Source of the DNA: Elysia chlorotica
Taxonomy: Eukaryota; Mollusca; Gastropoda; Plakobranchidae
Assembly: GCA_003991915.1 (NCBI GenBank)
Contig: RQTK01000337.1
Coordinates: 186,001-250,000, forward strand
DNA length: 64,000 bases
Direction of reading: 5' to 3'
Shown: piece after piece, positions 13,866 through 24,512 of the stretch
Position numbering within the stretch: the stretch's first letter is position 1
Layout of the letters: the number at the start of each line of letters is the position of its first letter
Position numbers and translations under genes: made by a program
The notes under the pieces: model-generated
What the model was told of the DNA's origin: nothing
Database searches by the model: none
The model's input: only the letters and a program-made list of their open reading frames with translations

Positions 13866-14050
13866 NNNNNNNNNNNNNNNNNNNNNNNNNNNNNNNNNNN
13901 NNNNNNNNNNNNNNNNNNNNNNNNNNNNNNNNNNNNNNNNNNNNNNNNNNNNNNNNNNNNNNNNNNNNNNNNNNNNNNNNNNNNNNNNNNNNNNNNNNNN
14001 NNNNNNNNNNNNNNNNNNNNNNNNNNNNNNNNNNNNNNNNNNNCAGCAGC

Positions 14051-14126
<76 letters not shown>

Positions 14127-14515
14127 ATAGTAGTAGTAGACATAATATTGTCAGATGTCAGTCTTTGGGCCCGCACACAATATAGCCTGTATCGTGCTGA
14201 CATTGGTCGTTAAACCACCTCAACTACTCAACTATTCTTTCTTTCATTCCTACTACAGCGCTGATGGGAATTTTGAAGTCACTTACAAGTCAAACTGTGT
14301 TTTGTATGCTAATTCCGAGGTTCACTGGATTCCTCCAGCAATTTACCACAGTTCATGTTCAATCGATGTACGCTACTTTCCTTTCGATGAACAAACCTGC
14401 GAGATGAAATTTGGTTCATGGACTCACAAGGTGCACAGCTTAAATAGTAAATTATATGCAATTTTTATACAAATTGTGATTATACAACTGATGATGATGA
14501 TAATGATGATGATGC

Positions 14516-14581
<66 letters not shown>

Positions 14582-16161
14582 GAAGAAGAAGAAGAAGAGA
14601 TTATTTTTCTAATATTATTACCAATAAGCAACCAAGAACGAACAAAAAATGTCTCAAACCTGTGTCTCCAAGTGAATTTTTGTTTCTCTCTCTCTTCTCT
14701 TTACCTTTATAAGGGGAATGCCCTCACGTACAGCTTTTACATGAACCGTGACAAGCTGGATCTGGTCGACTACCTGAAGAGTGGAAGTTGGGACATCATT
14801 GACTGCCCCGGCAAGATTGTCCCTTATTTCGACGAAATCTCAGGCGAACAGAAGCAGCAGATTGTATTCCACTTTGTGTTAAGACGAAAAACACTGTTTT
14901 ACACAGTCAATTTGATTATCCCATGCGTCCTCATATCCTTTGTAACCATCTGCGTATTTGCTTTGCCTGCGGATGCTGGGGAGAAAATTACTCTTTGCAT
15001 ATCTGTTCTACTGGCACTGGTTGTGTTTTTGCTGCTGGTATCAAAGATCTTGCCACCGTCGCTGACAATACCGCTCATTGCCAAGTACCTTTTATTTACT
15101 TTCATCATGAACCTAATCGCTATTTTCTCCACTGTCGTTATAATCAACCGTAATTACCGCACGCCCAAAACTCACAAGATGCCTCACTGGGTGCGCGTCA
15201 TTTTTCTTCGACATCTGCCAAAGTTTCTGCTCATGACGCGACCTGATCACGAGGAGCGATAGAAGAAGACGATGGTCCCGCCTTCTCCTGCGTCGGAAGC
15301 GTCAAACGCCCGGAAGACGAGGCACATCAATCCTACTATTCCTTACGATATCGTCGAGTTGTCCGAGGTTCCGCGTAATCGCCGGCCCATGAACCAGGGG
15401 ATCACCTGCGACGTGACAGCACCCTCAGCTTCCAGCGGCAACAACAACCCAAGAGGGTCTAAAAAATACATGAACGAGGAGCTGCTTTGCCATAGGAAGG
15501 GTCTCTCTCAGCGTCAGACATCAGATCCACAATCCTCTTTCACCACCGAGGAGAGCATGGACGAAATTGAGGAATGGGAAATGACTCCAGAACTAAGGAG
15601 AACAATCGATGCAGTTAAATTTATATACGAGCACATGAAGAATGAGGAGGAATACGAGACGGTAACATTTAATAAGAGCACGATATTATTATTTTCTTAC
15701 AACTTTATAGTATAGATATAATTTTTACGATGGACTTAAAAGATAACTAAATATTTTACCATATAAAAAGAAAAAGACATGATAATGAAAGAAAAACTCT
15801 TAATTGAACGAGTACGAATTTTCCATCCCGTAACACTTTTAAAATTACATTTTCCTTTCACTTATTTTTAAAGCTAACATTTTCTTAATGATTTCTAATT
15901 TACTTTCTACCAATTTGATTGCCAATAGCTGATCTCACCCCCTTACCTCCCACCCCGCCACCTTCCCAGATGCTGGAGGACTGGAAGTACGTGGCCCGAG
16001 TCCTGGACCGACTGATGCTCATCATCTTCCTACTGGTGACTCTGGCGGGCACAGCGGGCATCCTGCTCAACGCCCCGGACATTCTCGAGTATGTCGACCA
16101 AGACAAAATTATCAAAGAACTAGTGGAGTACATAGCAAGCCGAGGAGGAGGCAAAAAGTGA
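6420..16161 (+). CDS. Gene B: non-alpha (beta-type) nicotinic acetylcholine receptor subunit with an in-frame TAG
   Basis: A channel subunit paralogous to gene A. Seven coding exons: 6420-6510, 7057-7184, 11491-11535, 13539-13648, 14259-14430, 14714-15661, 15970-16161. They splice to 1686 bases: 561 residues if the TAG at 15260-15262 is read as an amino acid, 364 if it terminates. Seen in order: a signal peptide (about residues 1-20), the N-terminal strand, the VWLQV segment, the WVPD loop A segment, a Cys-loop with 13 residues between cysteines, M1, M2 (GEKITL with Lys at the outer ring), M3, the loop, an [12 protein letters not shown] helix and M4. It lacks the vicinal Cys pair, so it is non-alpha. 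Frame, splice sites and the M4 exon are intact beyond the TAG. It is a working gene with a recoded or erroneous codon, or a recent null allele. Confidence 0.9.
7057..7184 (+). CDS. Gene B exon 2: N-terminal helix and first strand
   Basis: The acceptor CTATAG precedes CTGAAAG and the donor is CGTG|GTAAGA. It encodes [12 protein letters not shown] to LSQIINV, containing the conserved NPLIRPV and LSQII landmarks of the nAChR N-terminus. 128 bases, phase 1 in and phase 0 out. Confidence 0.9.
7560..10060 (+). mobile_element. Ty3/Gypsy-family LTR retrotransposon fossil
   Basis: A degraded element in intron 2 of gene B, same strand as the gene. Recognisable parts in order are a gag-like stretch (about 7620-8290), part of the reverse transcriptase (about 8660-9220, resuming briefly at 9480-9530) and the late part of an integrase (about 9590-10050). 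The protease, RNase H and most of the integrase were not seen, and I could not identify flanking LTRs. It is broken in many places. It is older than the SINE inserted in it. Confidence 0.8.
9223..9479 (-). mobile_element. tRNA-headed SINE inserted in the Gypsy fossil
   Basis: Minus-strand copy. Read on its own strand it has a tRNA-like head with an A-box-like TAGCCCTGGGGTAGAACATT and a B-box-like GGTTCGAGTCC, then a shared body (GACCGGCTGAGCCAGGAGTC) and a GTTAAAAC-type tail. It is bounded by a 12-base target-site duplication, AAGCCAAGTGTG, at 9211-9222 and 9480-9491. Confidence 0.85.
11491..11535 (+). CDS. Gene B exon 3: 45-base exon
   Basis: Encodes [15 protein letters not shown], 15 whole codons, between acceptor TTCCTTACAG and donor GTG|GTAAGC. 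It matches the 45-base exon of gene C (48279-48323) and the universal nAChR stretch ending TNVWL. Phase 0 on both sides. Confidence 0.93.
12100..13000 (-). mobile_element. LINE reverse-transcriptase fragment
   Basis: Intron 3 of gene B, opposite strand. Minus-strand translation shows [46 protein letters not shown] and [15 protein letters not shown], the conserved series of non-LTR reverse transcriptases. Past the stop at 12420 in the same strand, an FAND-type relic of the YADD box and a LTEHSEE segment follow (about 12290). There is no endonuclease and no intact frame. Clade not assigned. Confidence 0.8.
13539..13648 (+). CDS. Gene B exon 4: loop D/loop A segment
   Basis: The acceptor TTTTTTAG precedes TACTGG and the donor is AA|GTAAGG. 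110 bases encoding YWYDYQLKW to DFVLFN, phase 0 in and phase 2 out. Close to the gene A exon at 612-721 (shared [21 protein letters not shown]). Confidence 0.95.
13769..14138. repeat. (ATT)n and (AGT)n microsatellites around an assembly gap
   Basis: ATT triplets fill about 13777-13865, N fills 13866-14043, and AGT triplets fill about 14050-14138. True length is unknown because the repeat is collapsed into the gap. It lies in intron 4 of gene B. Confidence 0.95.
14140..14232 (+). mobile_element. SINE 3' fragment beside exon 5 of gene B
   Basis: The stretch GACATAATATTGTCAGATG ... ATATAGCC ... GTCGTTAAACCA matches the tail of the full copy at 25878-26137. It ends in a CAAC-rich tail and stops about 25 bases before the exon 5 acceptor, so the splice site's pyrimidine tract is next to SINE-derived sequence. 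The head is lost in the microsatellite. Confidence 0.75.
14259..14430 (+). CDS. Gene B exon 5: Cys-loop and loop B
   Basis: The acceptor CTACTACAG precedes CGCTGATGG and the donor is ACAAG|GTGCAC. It encodes [12 protein letters not shown] through the Cys-loop ([15 protein letters not shown]) to GSWTHK. 172 bases, phase 2 in and phase 0 out. Gene A has no intron at the 3' boundary. Confidence 0.95.
14487..14598. repeat. (TGA)n then (AGA)n microsatellite
   Basis: Triplet repeat filling over a third of the 283-base intron 5 of gene B (14431-14713). Confidence 0.95.
14714..15661 (+). CDS. Gene B exon 6: loop C region, M1-M3 and cytoplasmic loop
   Basis: The acceptor TTTATAAG precedes GGGAATGCC and the donor is GACG|GTAACA. 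It opens [15 protein letters not shown] and carries M1, M2, M3 and the loop. The frame has a single stop, TAG at 15260-15262, right after RPDHEER; 133 further open codons follow, ending in [20 protein letters not shown], the same terminal helix as gene A. Confidence 0.92.
15260..15262 (+). other. in-frame TAG where the paralogue has TGG
   Basis: Gene B reads GAG CGA TAG AAG; gene A reads GAG CGA TGG GAG at the aligned place (HDERW). One G-to-A difference turns Trp into stop. If used, it removes the amphipathic loop helix and M4, leaving 364 residues. UAG is also a favoured sequence context for adenosine deamination (5' U, 3' G), which would restore UGG. Sequencing error, null allele and read-through are the alternatives. 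Confidence 0.85.
15970..16161 (+). CDS. Gene B exon 7: M4 and C-terminus
   Basis: The acceptor CCTTCCCAG precedes ATGCTGGAGG. It encodes [16 protein letters not shown]4 ([19 protein letters not shown]) and a short tail ending GGGKK, with stop TGA at 16159-16161. An AATAAA at 16569-16574 is a possible polyadenylation signal. Confidence 0.93.
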   Translation: MLEDWKYVARVLDRLMLIIFLLVTLAGTAGILLNAPDILEYVDQDKIIKELVEYIASRGGGKK

Positions 16162-19100
16162 AGGGAAATGGGCTAAACTCCCATTGCACTGTACATTAAT
16201 AGGTGTATCACCTTGTGTAATATAGGCCGAAACATTAATAAGGGCTATTATATACCCTTTGAAAAGATTGTATTAGGTGTTGTTTCTAAAATGATTAAAA
16301 AAAAAAACAAGGAGCGTTTTCTTTCAGAAAAATTTCATGACAATCGTTCTTCAAAGCTTATAGAGCGATAAAAGATAGCTTTAAACATTTGAAATGTCGA
16401 GAAATTTATATAACAAACAACTGGGTATACTCTGCATCATCTGTAGACATGAAATGTTCGCAAAGGGTTTATAGTTTGGATTCTTTATATGCAGATCGCT
16501 GTGTAGCAGTCGACTTCCTTCAGTCTGTTCAGATAAAAGAGAATCTTAAAACTTGTGGAAGATTCGGTAATAAACTCAACATAAACAAAGTCAACAGAAA
16601 TCGTTAGATTTGCTCATATGTTCGTAATTTATGAAGCTCTTTTACTCCTTAGCTCATTCGTGGCCTAGAATAGAAACAGATAAGATCTATCTATAGTTTA
16701 TTTCTAGATATAAATCTATAATCTAGAGTCTAGATATCTAAATTTAGGATAGTTGACCTAAACTATAATCTATACACTGAACATGCATGGTAAACCCTCG
16801 TTGTACTGCTTGAAATGTTGGCGCTTTATCTCTAAAATTGTGGCATTCGCCTCGTCCATCTGCATAAATATTATGAAGACATTTTAAAGAACTTTGGACG
16901 ACTGTTTAAGGAATACTGCCATTTCGTAAAATTTTTGTATCAAATTTTTGGACTTTATGGGTCCTTGAATTGTCTATATAGATACTTACACGTGCCTAAA
17001 AGTCCAACATACTTGCTATGCGAGTTTATGTAAGTATATCGGGAGTATAGTAGCGATCCAGGAAACTTGTCTACCGCAATGACAAAAAAAAAAACCATGA
17101 CTCTTTAAAAAGTGTTGATGAACGGCAAGAATTTTTATTCTCTTTAATCACTTACTGAGTCTAAAATAGTAAAATCCTAATTTTATTGTTATTTGGCATC
17201 TGCTTTAGTTCCTTGCACCATATATAAACACTAAACAAAACAGCATTTTGAATTATTAGGTGGCAAAAGTATGATTTAAAGGCAAAAACTACGTACAACA
17301 GAACATTGTTAGTTTTAGTAGAGAGTCACGTTTTCAATTCTAAAGAATTTAAAAACTATGGAGTACGGGTGGAATATAAATAGAAAGGTTACCGATTGCC
17401 AACAAAAGAGTTATCAAGGAAATTGAAACTTGAAATGATTAAATTTTTGTGAACATAAAAAAAGAAACGTGTACGGATGTATAGCATGATTTCACAGAGA
17501 GATCAAGAGGTGTGATCATAAATACAAAAAGAGGGACAGAGAGAGGAGAGAGAGAGGGAGAGAGAAAGTGGGAGAGAGAGGGTTGAGTGGGAAGAGAGAG
17601 AGAAAGATGTTGGGGGTGGGAGGGAGGAAGTAGTAGGAGTAGTTTATAAAAAAAAACGAGAGGAGAATAAGGAAGTTGATATAGGATTATGAAAATATAT
17701 TTTTTTCAACACCTTAGCATTAAAACGCACAGAAATAATACCCGATATCTTTTTAAAAAAAAGTAAGTGGTGTATTAAAAGAAAACAAAAAAAAAACGTT
17801 CGCTCTTTTTTTCGATTTTTTTTACTGGTGATTTTTTTCTCTACAGAAATGAAGAGAATACTAGATAGAAAACCATATCGTTATATCTGACTTATCTTTG
17901 ATGAGCAAAATGTTTAGGGAAAGTCCACGAAAAAATTATAGAATGTCTAACGTTAAAGTTTTATTTTATATTTTCCATCACGTAAAAATCACATTGATTT
18001 AAAGATCCCAGGCAAAACTAAACAATATAATATTTTTCTAATCAAAATTGATACTTTAATTTAAATTATTGAAGAAAAAAAACAATAGTTTTATTTAGAC
18101 CACGGTAAACATCAATACAAAAACCGCTTTTTTTCCATTGAAAATTGATACTATATCAACATAGTTTAAAGCATCATGCTTTCTCTGTTGCAACTAAAAT
18201 ATCACGACAGGCAGAAACAACTGTTAATGTTTCTTTCAACATCTCTTTGTTTCGTTTTTTAATCTTAACTTCCAAATGCAAGATTGTATGTTGCAATGTA
18301 ACTATTAGTGTCAAATATACTAGATGTTATATATGTAAATAAATTTGTCAAAGCAAAGGAACTCGCTTTCATTGTTTATTGTATAAAAAATTGTTAGGCT
18401 TTGTGTTCTTTTCCTCTTTCATTGCTTTTTTCGAGAGCAATTTAAACAACTCTGTATTCTTTTCTAATTCTGTTTTTCTCCTTTCTTCTTTAAAGAGAAC
18501 CGTACTACAGTCTTCTGAAAAAAAAATACTAAATTTGGTTCCCAAACTACAATAAAGATGAGAATACGAATAACATAATCTTTATTATCAATGTCAGCCA
18601 GATTTAATCATGGGTGGAGAAGTAGCACGATAGTTCGCACAAGACGGTAGATACACAGTTGTTTAAAAAAAAAAAAAGTAAATTAATATTAGTATATGGT
18701 CGCTAAATTGCAAAGACGTGTTGATTTATGTTTTACCTTTGTTAGGGCATGATCATAATTATTATTTTTGTTTCTATTTATTGCAGTAGAAAGATATAAC
18801 ATAAAAACGATCACGTCTTTGCAATTAATCGGCGCACAAATTCGATGGCGGAGATTGTTAATTTCTGAACACCTTTTCTACAGTGTCAGCAAATATAATT
18901 TACATCAGAATTATTACCAATGACACAAAACTGTAATTAACATATTGAAAAAAACTAATGTATGCATGTCGTGTAAAAGAATATTATGTGTAGGTTTCAC
19001 TTCGTTGATTTTCTCAATAGATTCTGTAAGAGAACAAATCAAACGAACATTGAATTTTTAGAGCAAAGAAAAAAATGCACATGCCCATAAAACACTTTTA

Positions 19101-19525
19101 TTTGATGTGACACAGTTACCTATTATACAAGGAACGAACTTAAAAGTACAAATCATTCTAATATTTTACAAAAGTTTCCTCAAAAGTACTTCTGAGTAAT
19201 ATGCCATATTTGGTATTGCCAAGAAACTCCAAACAAGAAACATTCTTCAAAGAAAATGTATAAAAATTCTAATATTAGATATATGTTGATGATTTTTTTG
19301 TATTCTTGATATCCAGTTTGTAATCACTACTTCCTTTTCTTCTTCTCCTTCTCTTTCTCCTCCACCTCTCAATCCTCGTCTTCTCCTTCCACCTTTTTTC
19401 CTTCTCACCCTTGCTCCTTTACTTTTTCTTATTGTTGTTTTTCTCCTTTTTCTTGTTGATGTTGTTGATCTTATTATTGTTGTTGTTGCTGTTTTTGTAT
19501 TTGTTTTTGTATTTGTTGTTGTTGT

Positions 19526-19613
19526 TCTTCTTCTTCTTCTTCTTCTTCTTCTTCTTCTTCTTCTTCTTCTTCTTCTTCTTCTTCTTCTTCTTCTTCTTCT
19601 TCTTCTTCTTCTT
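19526..19613. repeat. (TTC)n microsatellite
   Basis: About 29 TTC triplets following a T-rich, TTG-rich stretch. The poly-Phe and poly-Lys frames here are artefacts. Confidence 0.95.
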
Positions 19614-19967
19614 CATCTCTCCGTTTCCTCTCCCATTCCCCTTCATTAATTAATACAGTATGAGAATTTATTTACTGTACTGTAAAGTGAAAAATACAAA
19701 TCAGTTAGTAAACTGATATTGTCACAGAAACTTTATTAAATTTTTGAAGGTAGCCTGATCGCTAGCTATGGATAGAGGCAACAGCGAGACAGCAAACAAG
19801 ATCATGGGGAACTGGTGAGTGGTTCTTCTGGGGAAATGGAACAGAGGAAAAACATTTAAAGACAGATGTTAGTTCCCCCTGCTCGGTGAGGTTTAAACAC
19901 TCCACTTCTCTCCAGGGAATCGATTCTCTGTGCCGATGGACATACGTTGGTAAAATGCCCAAGATGG

Positions 19968-20023
19968 CCAGCAGACTGGTATAGGAGATAGTAGTCCAGC
20001 AGACTGGTATAGGAGATAGTAGT
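19968..20023. repeat. 28-bp tandem duplication
   Basis: Two perfect head-to-tail copies of a 28-base unit beginning CCAGCAGACTGGTATAGG, at 19968-19995 and 19996-20023. Confidence 0.95.
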
Positions 20024-20769
20024 CTGTCAATATCTTGATACCCTTCCTGAGGATTTGTGGGGAAACTCGTTTATAGTGAACGAATGTAAACACACAGTTG
20101 CTTTACCACGGTATTGGCTTTTCCCGCTTTTTTTAGGTAGAGGAAAATGTATTTTACAACATGGACGTCTTACATAAGATCAATCATGTATGGGCCAAAT
20201 AGAGTGGGGGTTATTTCTACTTTATACACATGTAAATTTTTCAAACAGAAAACATTTTTTTGTCATATTATAAACAAAATCATTTCTACGCCGTGCAGAA
20301 CGTAGTATATTTTATAAAAATTTTGCGTATTATTTTAACATTAAATAAATGAGGAAAAAAATCATACGAGAAATTCATAGGTAGTTAACGTTGGGAAAAT
20401 ACTTTCATTGGGAAAATGCGTCTTACATTAATTTATGTAACGTTCGCTTTCGTACATATTTTTGTTTGCTTTATGACAGTAAAACACATTTTAATGTCTT
20501 CTTTCTTTTGTATTCCTTTCTTTATCTCCTGAAACTTTCCTTAGAAAAGCTTTGAAAGGCCTCTTGCCTATGAGAATCAGATTGGGTTATTATTTTTAAG
20601 TAATCGCTCTATAGAGGTGTACCGCATGTTGTGTTTTCATAGATGTCTGAATCAATAAGATAATCCCATACTAAAACCATTGATAATAAATAGCAAAAAA
20701 TCATAGAATATTATATGCTGAAAGAGTAACCTCTTAGGGGAAATTAAACCGATTGATAAGCTCTAATCA

Positions 20770-20960
20770 GAGACAGACAGACAGAAAATCATAGACAGAG
20801 AGACAGAGCGACATACAAATTAGAGACACACGAGAATCAGCGAGAGGGAGAGACATTGGGAGAGACAAGAGAGAAATATACCGACACACAGACATACAGA
20901 CAGACAGACAGACAGACAGGCAGACTGGCAGACAGATAGACACATAGGCAGACAAGGAGA
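20770..20960. repeat. GACA/GAGA-rich simple repeat
   Basis: Degenerate AGAC, ACAG and AGAG tetramers, purest at about 20888-20925. Noncoding. Confidence 0.85.
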
Positions 20961-22540
20961 GAAAAAGTAAATTTGAATTGTATATTATCAAGCTTTGAAA
21001 TTCAAATCGATAGGGGCCCGGCAAAATAATGCAAACCACATAATGTAATTTTTTAGTTTATTAGGGTTAGTTTCAATGAAATGCGAATTTCTGTTTTGTT
21101 TTGGTTTTTGTTCAAAGCATTTTAAAATATTCAGATAATATATAGATGTGAATCAGAAGCAGTCGCAGCAGTCGCAGTAGCATGTTCAAGTAAGAATATG
21201 AAAAACGCCGCTAATAAGACCTATCTATAGCTAGATTTTTGTTTGGTAGAAATATATATGTCAATAACTTGTACAATCCATAATTATGTTGTCGATTAGT
21301 TTGAACCTAGATCTTTAAATAAAACCGGCATTAAAATGTTTGATAGGTTTTTTTGTTTTTTGTTTTTTTTTAAACAAAAACAATGAATTATGATAAACTT
21401 TTTAATAACCTAGTAATTTGAAAATATTCCAAAAAGTCTATGAAACAGTTAACTTTTAGAAAATAGAAAACAACAATTGTCGAGCACCGCTAGATCAAGA
21501 TACGCACACCATGGTATTGAAACGTTTAATTCCACGAAGTCGTTACTAGTATAACAAACTCATATACCTACATTTTAGACAAAACTTGATTTTTACAAAT
21601 ATGTATACGTGACAAAGTAAAGGAAATGTTAGGCAAAAAGTTAAACTTTCCAGAGTTTTAAAGTTTGACAACACTTTAAATTTGACCTATTTCTTGAATT
21701 TTATCTTTGCACGATTTTAATTTTCTTTTGTTTTTTGTTATTAAACATTTGGGATTTGTAATATTCTTCCTTCGATTAAGCAAAACGATTAACTTGTCAA
21801 CCATGCATTGGATTGTTTTTACAAGGTACACCGACTCAACAAGTGATACAAATGTTTTGTATTTTAAACAGATAGATGCAAAGAGATCAAATACCAAAGT
21901 CCATACATCTTAGTGCAGAAAATGTAAAGCCTGTTTGTGGCAATTGCATGGGTTTCCACAACAGATATAGGGTCGTAAGAACAACTCGGATGGATATAAA
22001 ATGTCTTTAAGACGAGTTGGAAGCTTATCGCGACGTTGTACTTACGGTATGTTCTTTAAAGTATGTTCTTTTCTCGCCTTGTATGTGAGGATTTTATAGA
22101 TTTATCAAGAGCATTCATTCAAATCAATAAAGGCACTTTAAAGGACGTTCAGATCCGCTGAAAGTGCTAATGCTCCTAGAGAAAAGAGCGTTGCCAGACC
22201 CTGCTTGCAGGATGGCATAAAATGGGGATAATAACATTAAATACACTAAAGCCTGTCTTGTTCTTGTGGGTTTTTTTAACCATTTGCATAATCTTTCCTT
22301 CCCACAGTCTTTTTTTTCCATAGGAACCCCAATTTCAATTTATGTTGACCCCTATCACGTAGGTCTTTCATTGTCGATATATGATATCAAATATTCATAT
22401 ATTTGATGTACATAAAACCGTCTTTAAAAGATTAAATTCATAATGATGAACATTATTCATTTCTTTAATTTAAAATTGTAACCTATTGAGTGACTTAACT
22501 AACATTACACTATGTTTTTTTCTTGCGTGATTAAACTTGA

Positions 22541-22790
22541 GTTGAGTTGGTTTAACTTCCACGTGGAAGGACGCCGAGACTGACGTCTGACAATTTACGG
22601 GCTGCCATACACAAGACAAGATAGGTAGACTTCGACTCCTCTCTCAGCCGGTCACATTATACTGACACTGATCCCAGTTGCAGGGGACGAAATCACACAA
22701 ATAAACTTTTTTTTACCAATCGTGGGATTCGGACCGCGGAGCTCCCAATCTAGAGACCAGCGCTGTACCACTTGAGCCAGTTCGCCCTCT
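22541..22790 (-). mobile_element. tRNA-headed SINE with a different head
   Basis: Minus-strand copy. It shares the body (CTGAGAGAGGAGTCG, GTGTCAGTATAATGTGACCGG) and the tail with the other copies. Its head, read on the minus strand, is a clear tRNA relic: A-box-like TGGCTCAAGTGGTACAGCG and B-box-like GGTCCGAATCCC. This head differs from the one at 9223-9479. I saw no flanking duplication. Confidence 0.75.
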
Positions 22791-23311
22791 TAGGGTGTCG
22801 ATATAAACTATAAGATTAATTTTTGTCAGATGTGTACTATGAAGAGCTTCTAAGTAAACAATGAATAGAACATTAAAAAAATGAGTGCATGAAAAATAGT
22901 TTGGCGTTAAAGAATATTTTTTTTACTTTTTTAGTCCGCACATAAACTTTTGTATTTATCTACTCAAGAGTTTTACCAGTGATCAAATACACAACACGTG
23001 TGGGATCAAGTAGAAGTATACTTCTCCTCAGCTTTTCAAAGCAGTGGCAGCAACTGTTAAGATAGCGTTTTTAGGAAAATGTTACATTATAAATTATATC
23101 TTTTTCTGTTTTTTTTTCTTGTTTTTTTTTTTTTGTTTTTTGTTTTTTTTGGGGGGGGTAGATTGGGGAAAGTTGCAGGCGGGAAAAACTGACACGAGGA
23201 AAGTACTTTTCATTATCAGGCTATATATATAAATTATTATGCCTATCAATATCCATCTTATAGAATGTCTAATGTAGCGTATTTATTGGCAGAGAAGAAG
23301 TTTTAATCCTT

Positions 23312-23418
23312 GGTATAAACAAAACAAAATAATCTGAGAAAAGTCGAACAGCGTTACAGTAACCGCATTCCTGCTTGGAAGATATACTTTTCTCAGATTA
23401 TTTTGTTTTGTTTATACC
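23312..23418. repeat. perfect 33-bp inverted repeat with 41-base spacer
   Basis: The left arm 23312-23344 (GGTATAAACAAAACAAAATA...) is the exact reverse complement of the right arm 23386-23418. No ORF and no clear target duplication. It could be a tiny MITE-like element, a snap-back duplication or a hairpin RNA source. Confidence 0.9.
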
Positions 23419-24001
23419 GTAGATAAAAGGAAGAGAGATTTGGGAGGAGAGGCCGGTACAAAGGGACAGTGAGACTGAGGGTGGGAGGTAGAAAAGACAC
23501 TAAGAGGCAATCCCTCACGCGTCGATATTCGTAAGAAAATATCCGTGGTCATAAAGCACCAATAAAACTCGGACCAGTGCATAGCTTTTTAAGACTTCTT
23601 TTGCTTTTTGTTTTTCAATATATATTATGCTGTATATGTAATCAGTCTGACAAGGATAGATGAAGATTACTGTGCCTTTTTATGCCGAATGTACGTGCAT
23701 AGTGAGGGCACACACAACCTTAAAGAGCAAATATTCCTATGGCTTGTGCATGTGTGCGTTTATTATGAATGAACTACGATAGCATATAATTCATGAAGCG
23801 ACCTTGTTCACTATTATGATAGCGCGCACCGATCAAATATGAAAAAAAGATAGGGATAGAGAAACCGGGAATGACAGAGAGACGGAAAGAGAGAGATAGA
23901 GAGAGAAACACAAGTAGACCGCTTGACAAAGACATAGATAGAGAAAGAAAGAAAGAGACAGAAATAAACAGATATAGACACAGTCCTGCAATAAAAGGGA
24001 A

Positions 24002-24004
<3 letters not shown>

Positions 24005-24067
<63 letters not shown>

Positions 24068-24085
24068 GGCNNGGGGGGGGGGGAG
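24005..24085. repeat. (AG)n then poly-G with a 2-base gap
   Basis: A pure AG run to about 24056 is followed by a G tract interrupted by C and NN (24071-24072). The poly-G count is unreliable. Confidence 0.9.
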
Positions 24086-24414
24086 AGTCATTCGTGACGA
24101 AACCACTGAAGATAAAGGAACAGTACATAAAACTGGGATCGAATGGTATTTTTTTTTCACGTTATTTAGTTATAAAAATATGTGACTTAAAAGACAATTC
24201 GTGAAAAGAAGAATATCTGATTCAAGATGTAAACTGAGTTTTAGAATATAATGTTTTTTACCCTCTTTTTTTTCCCTTCTTTTCCTCCTCCTAATCCACC
24301 CCTAGATTCATCGTCAAACATTTTCTTTTTCATCATTATGTTCTTTTACTACTTGTTCTCCTCCTAGATTTTTTCTTTTTCTTTTTATTATTATAAATAA
24401 TAATATTATGATTA

Positions 24415-24512
24415 GTATTATAATAATACTAATGATAATAATAATAATAATCATTTATTATTATTATTATTATTATTATTATATTGTTATCATCATCATC
24501 ATCATCATTAGT
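24415..24512. repeat. AT-rich trinucleotide repeats with inverted symmetry
   Basis: (TAA/ATA)n, then (TTA)n, then (TCA)n. The TAA and TTA parts can pair with each other. Confidence 0.7.

Noticed and set aside
15180-15262. A small intron ending in ATAG that would splice out the TAG of gene B
   Set aside because: Candidate GT donors are 42-80 bases upstream inside conserved M3-loop codons, so removal would delete residues shared with gene A and the intron would be very short.
22690-22790. tRNA gene on the minus strand
   Set aside because: The A and B boxes are present but the cloverleaf is imperfect, and it is fused to the SINE body found elsewhere in the window.
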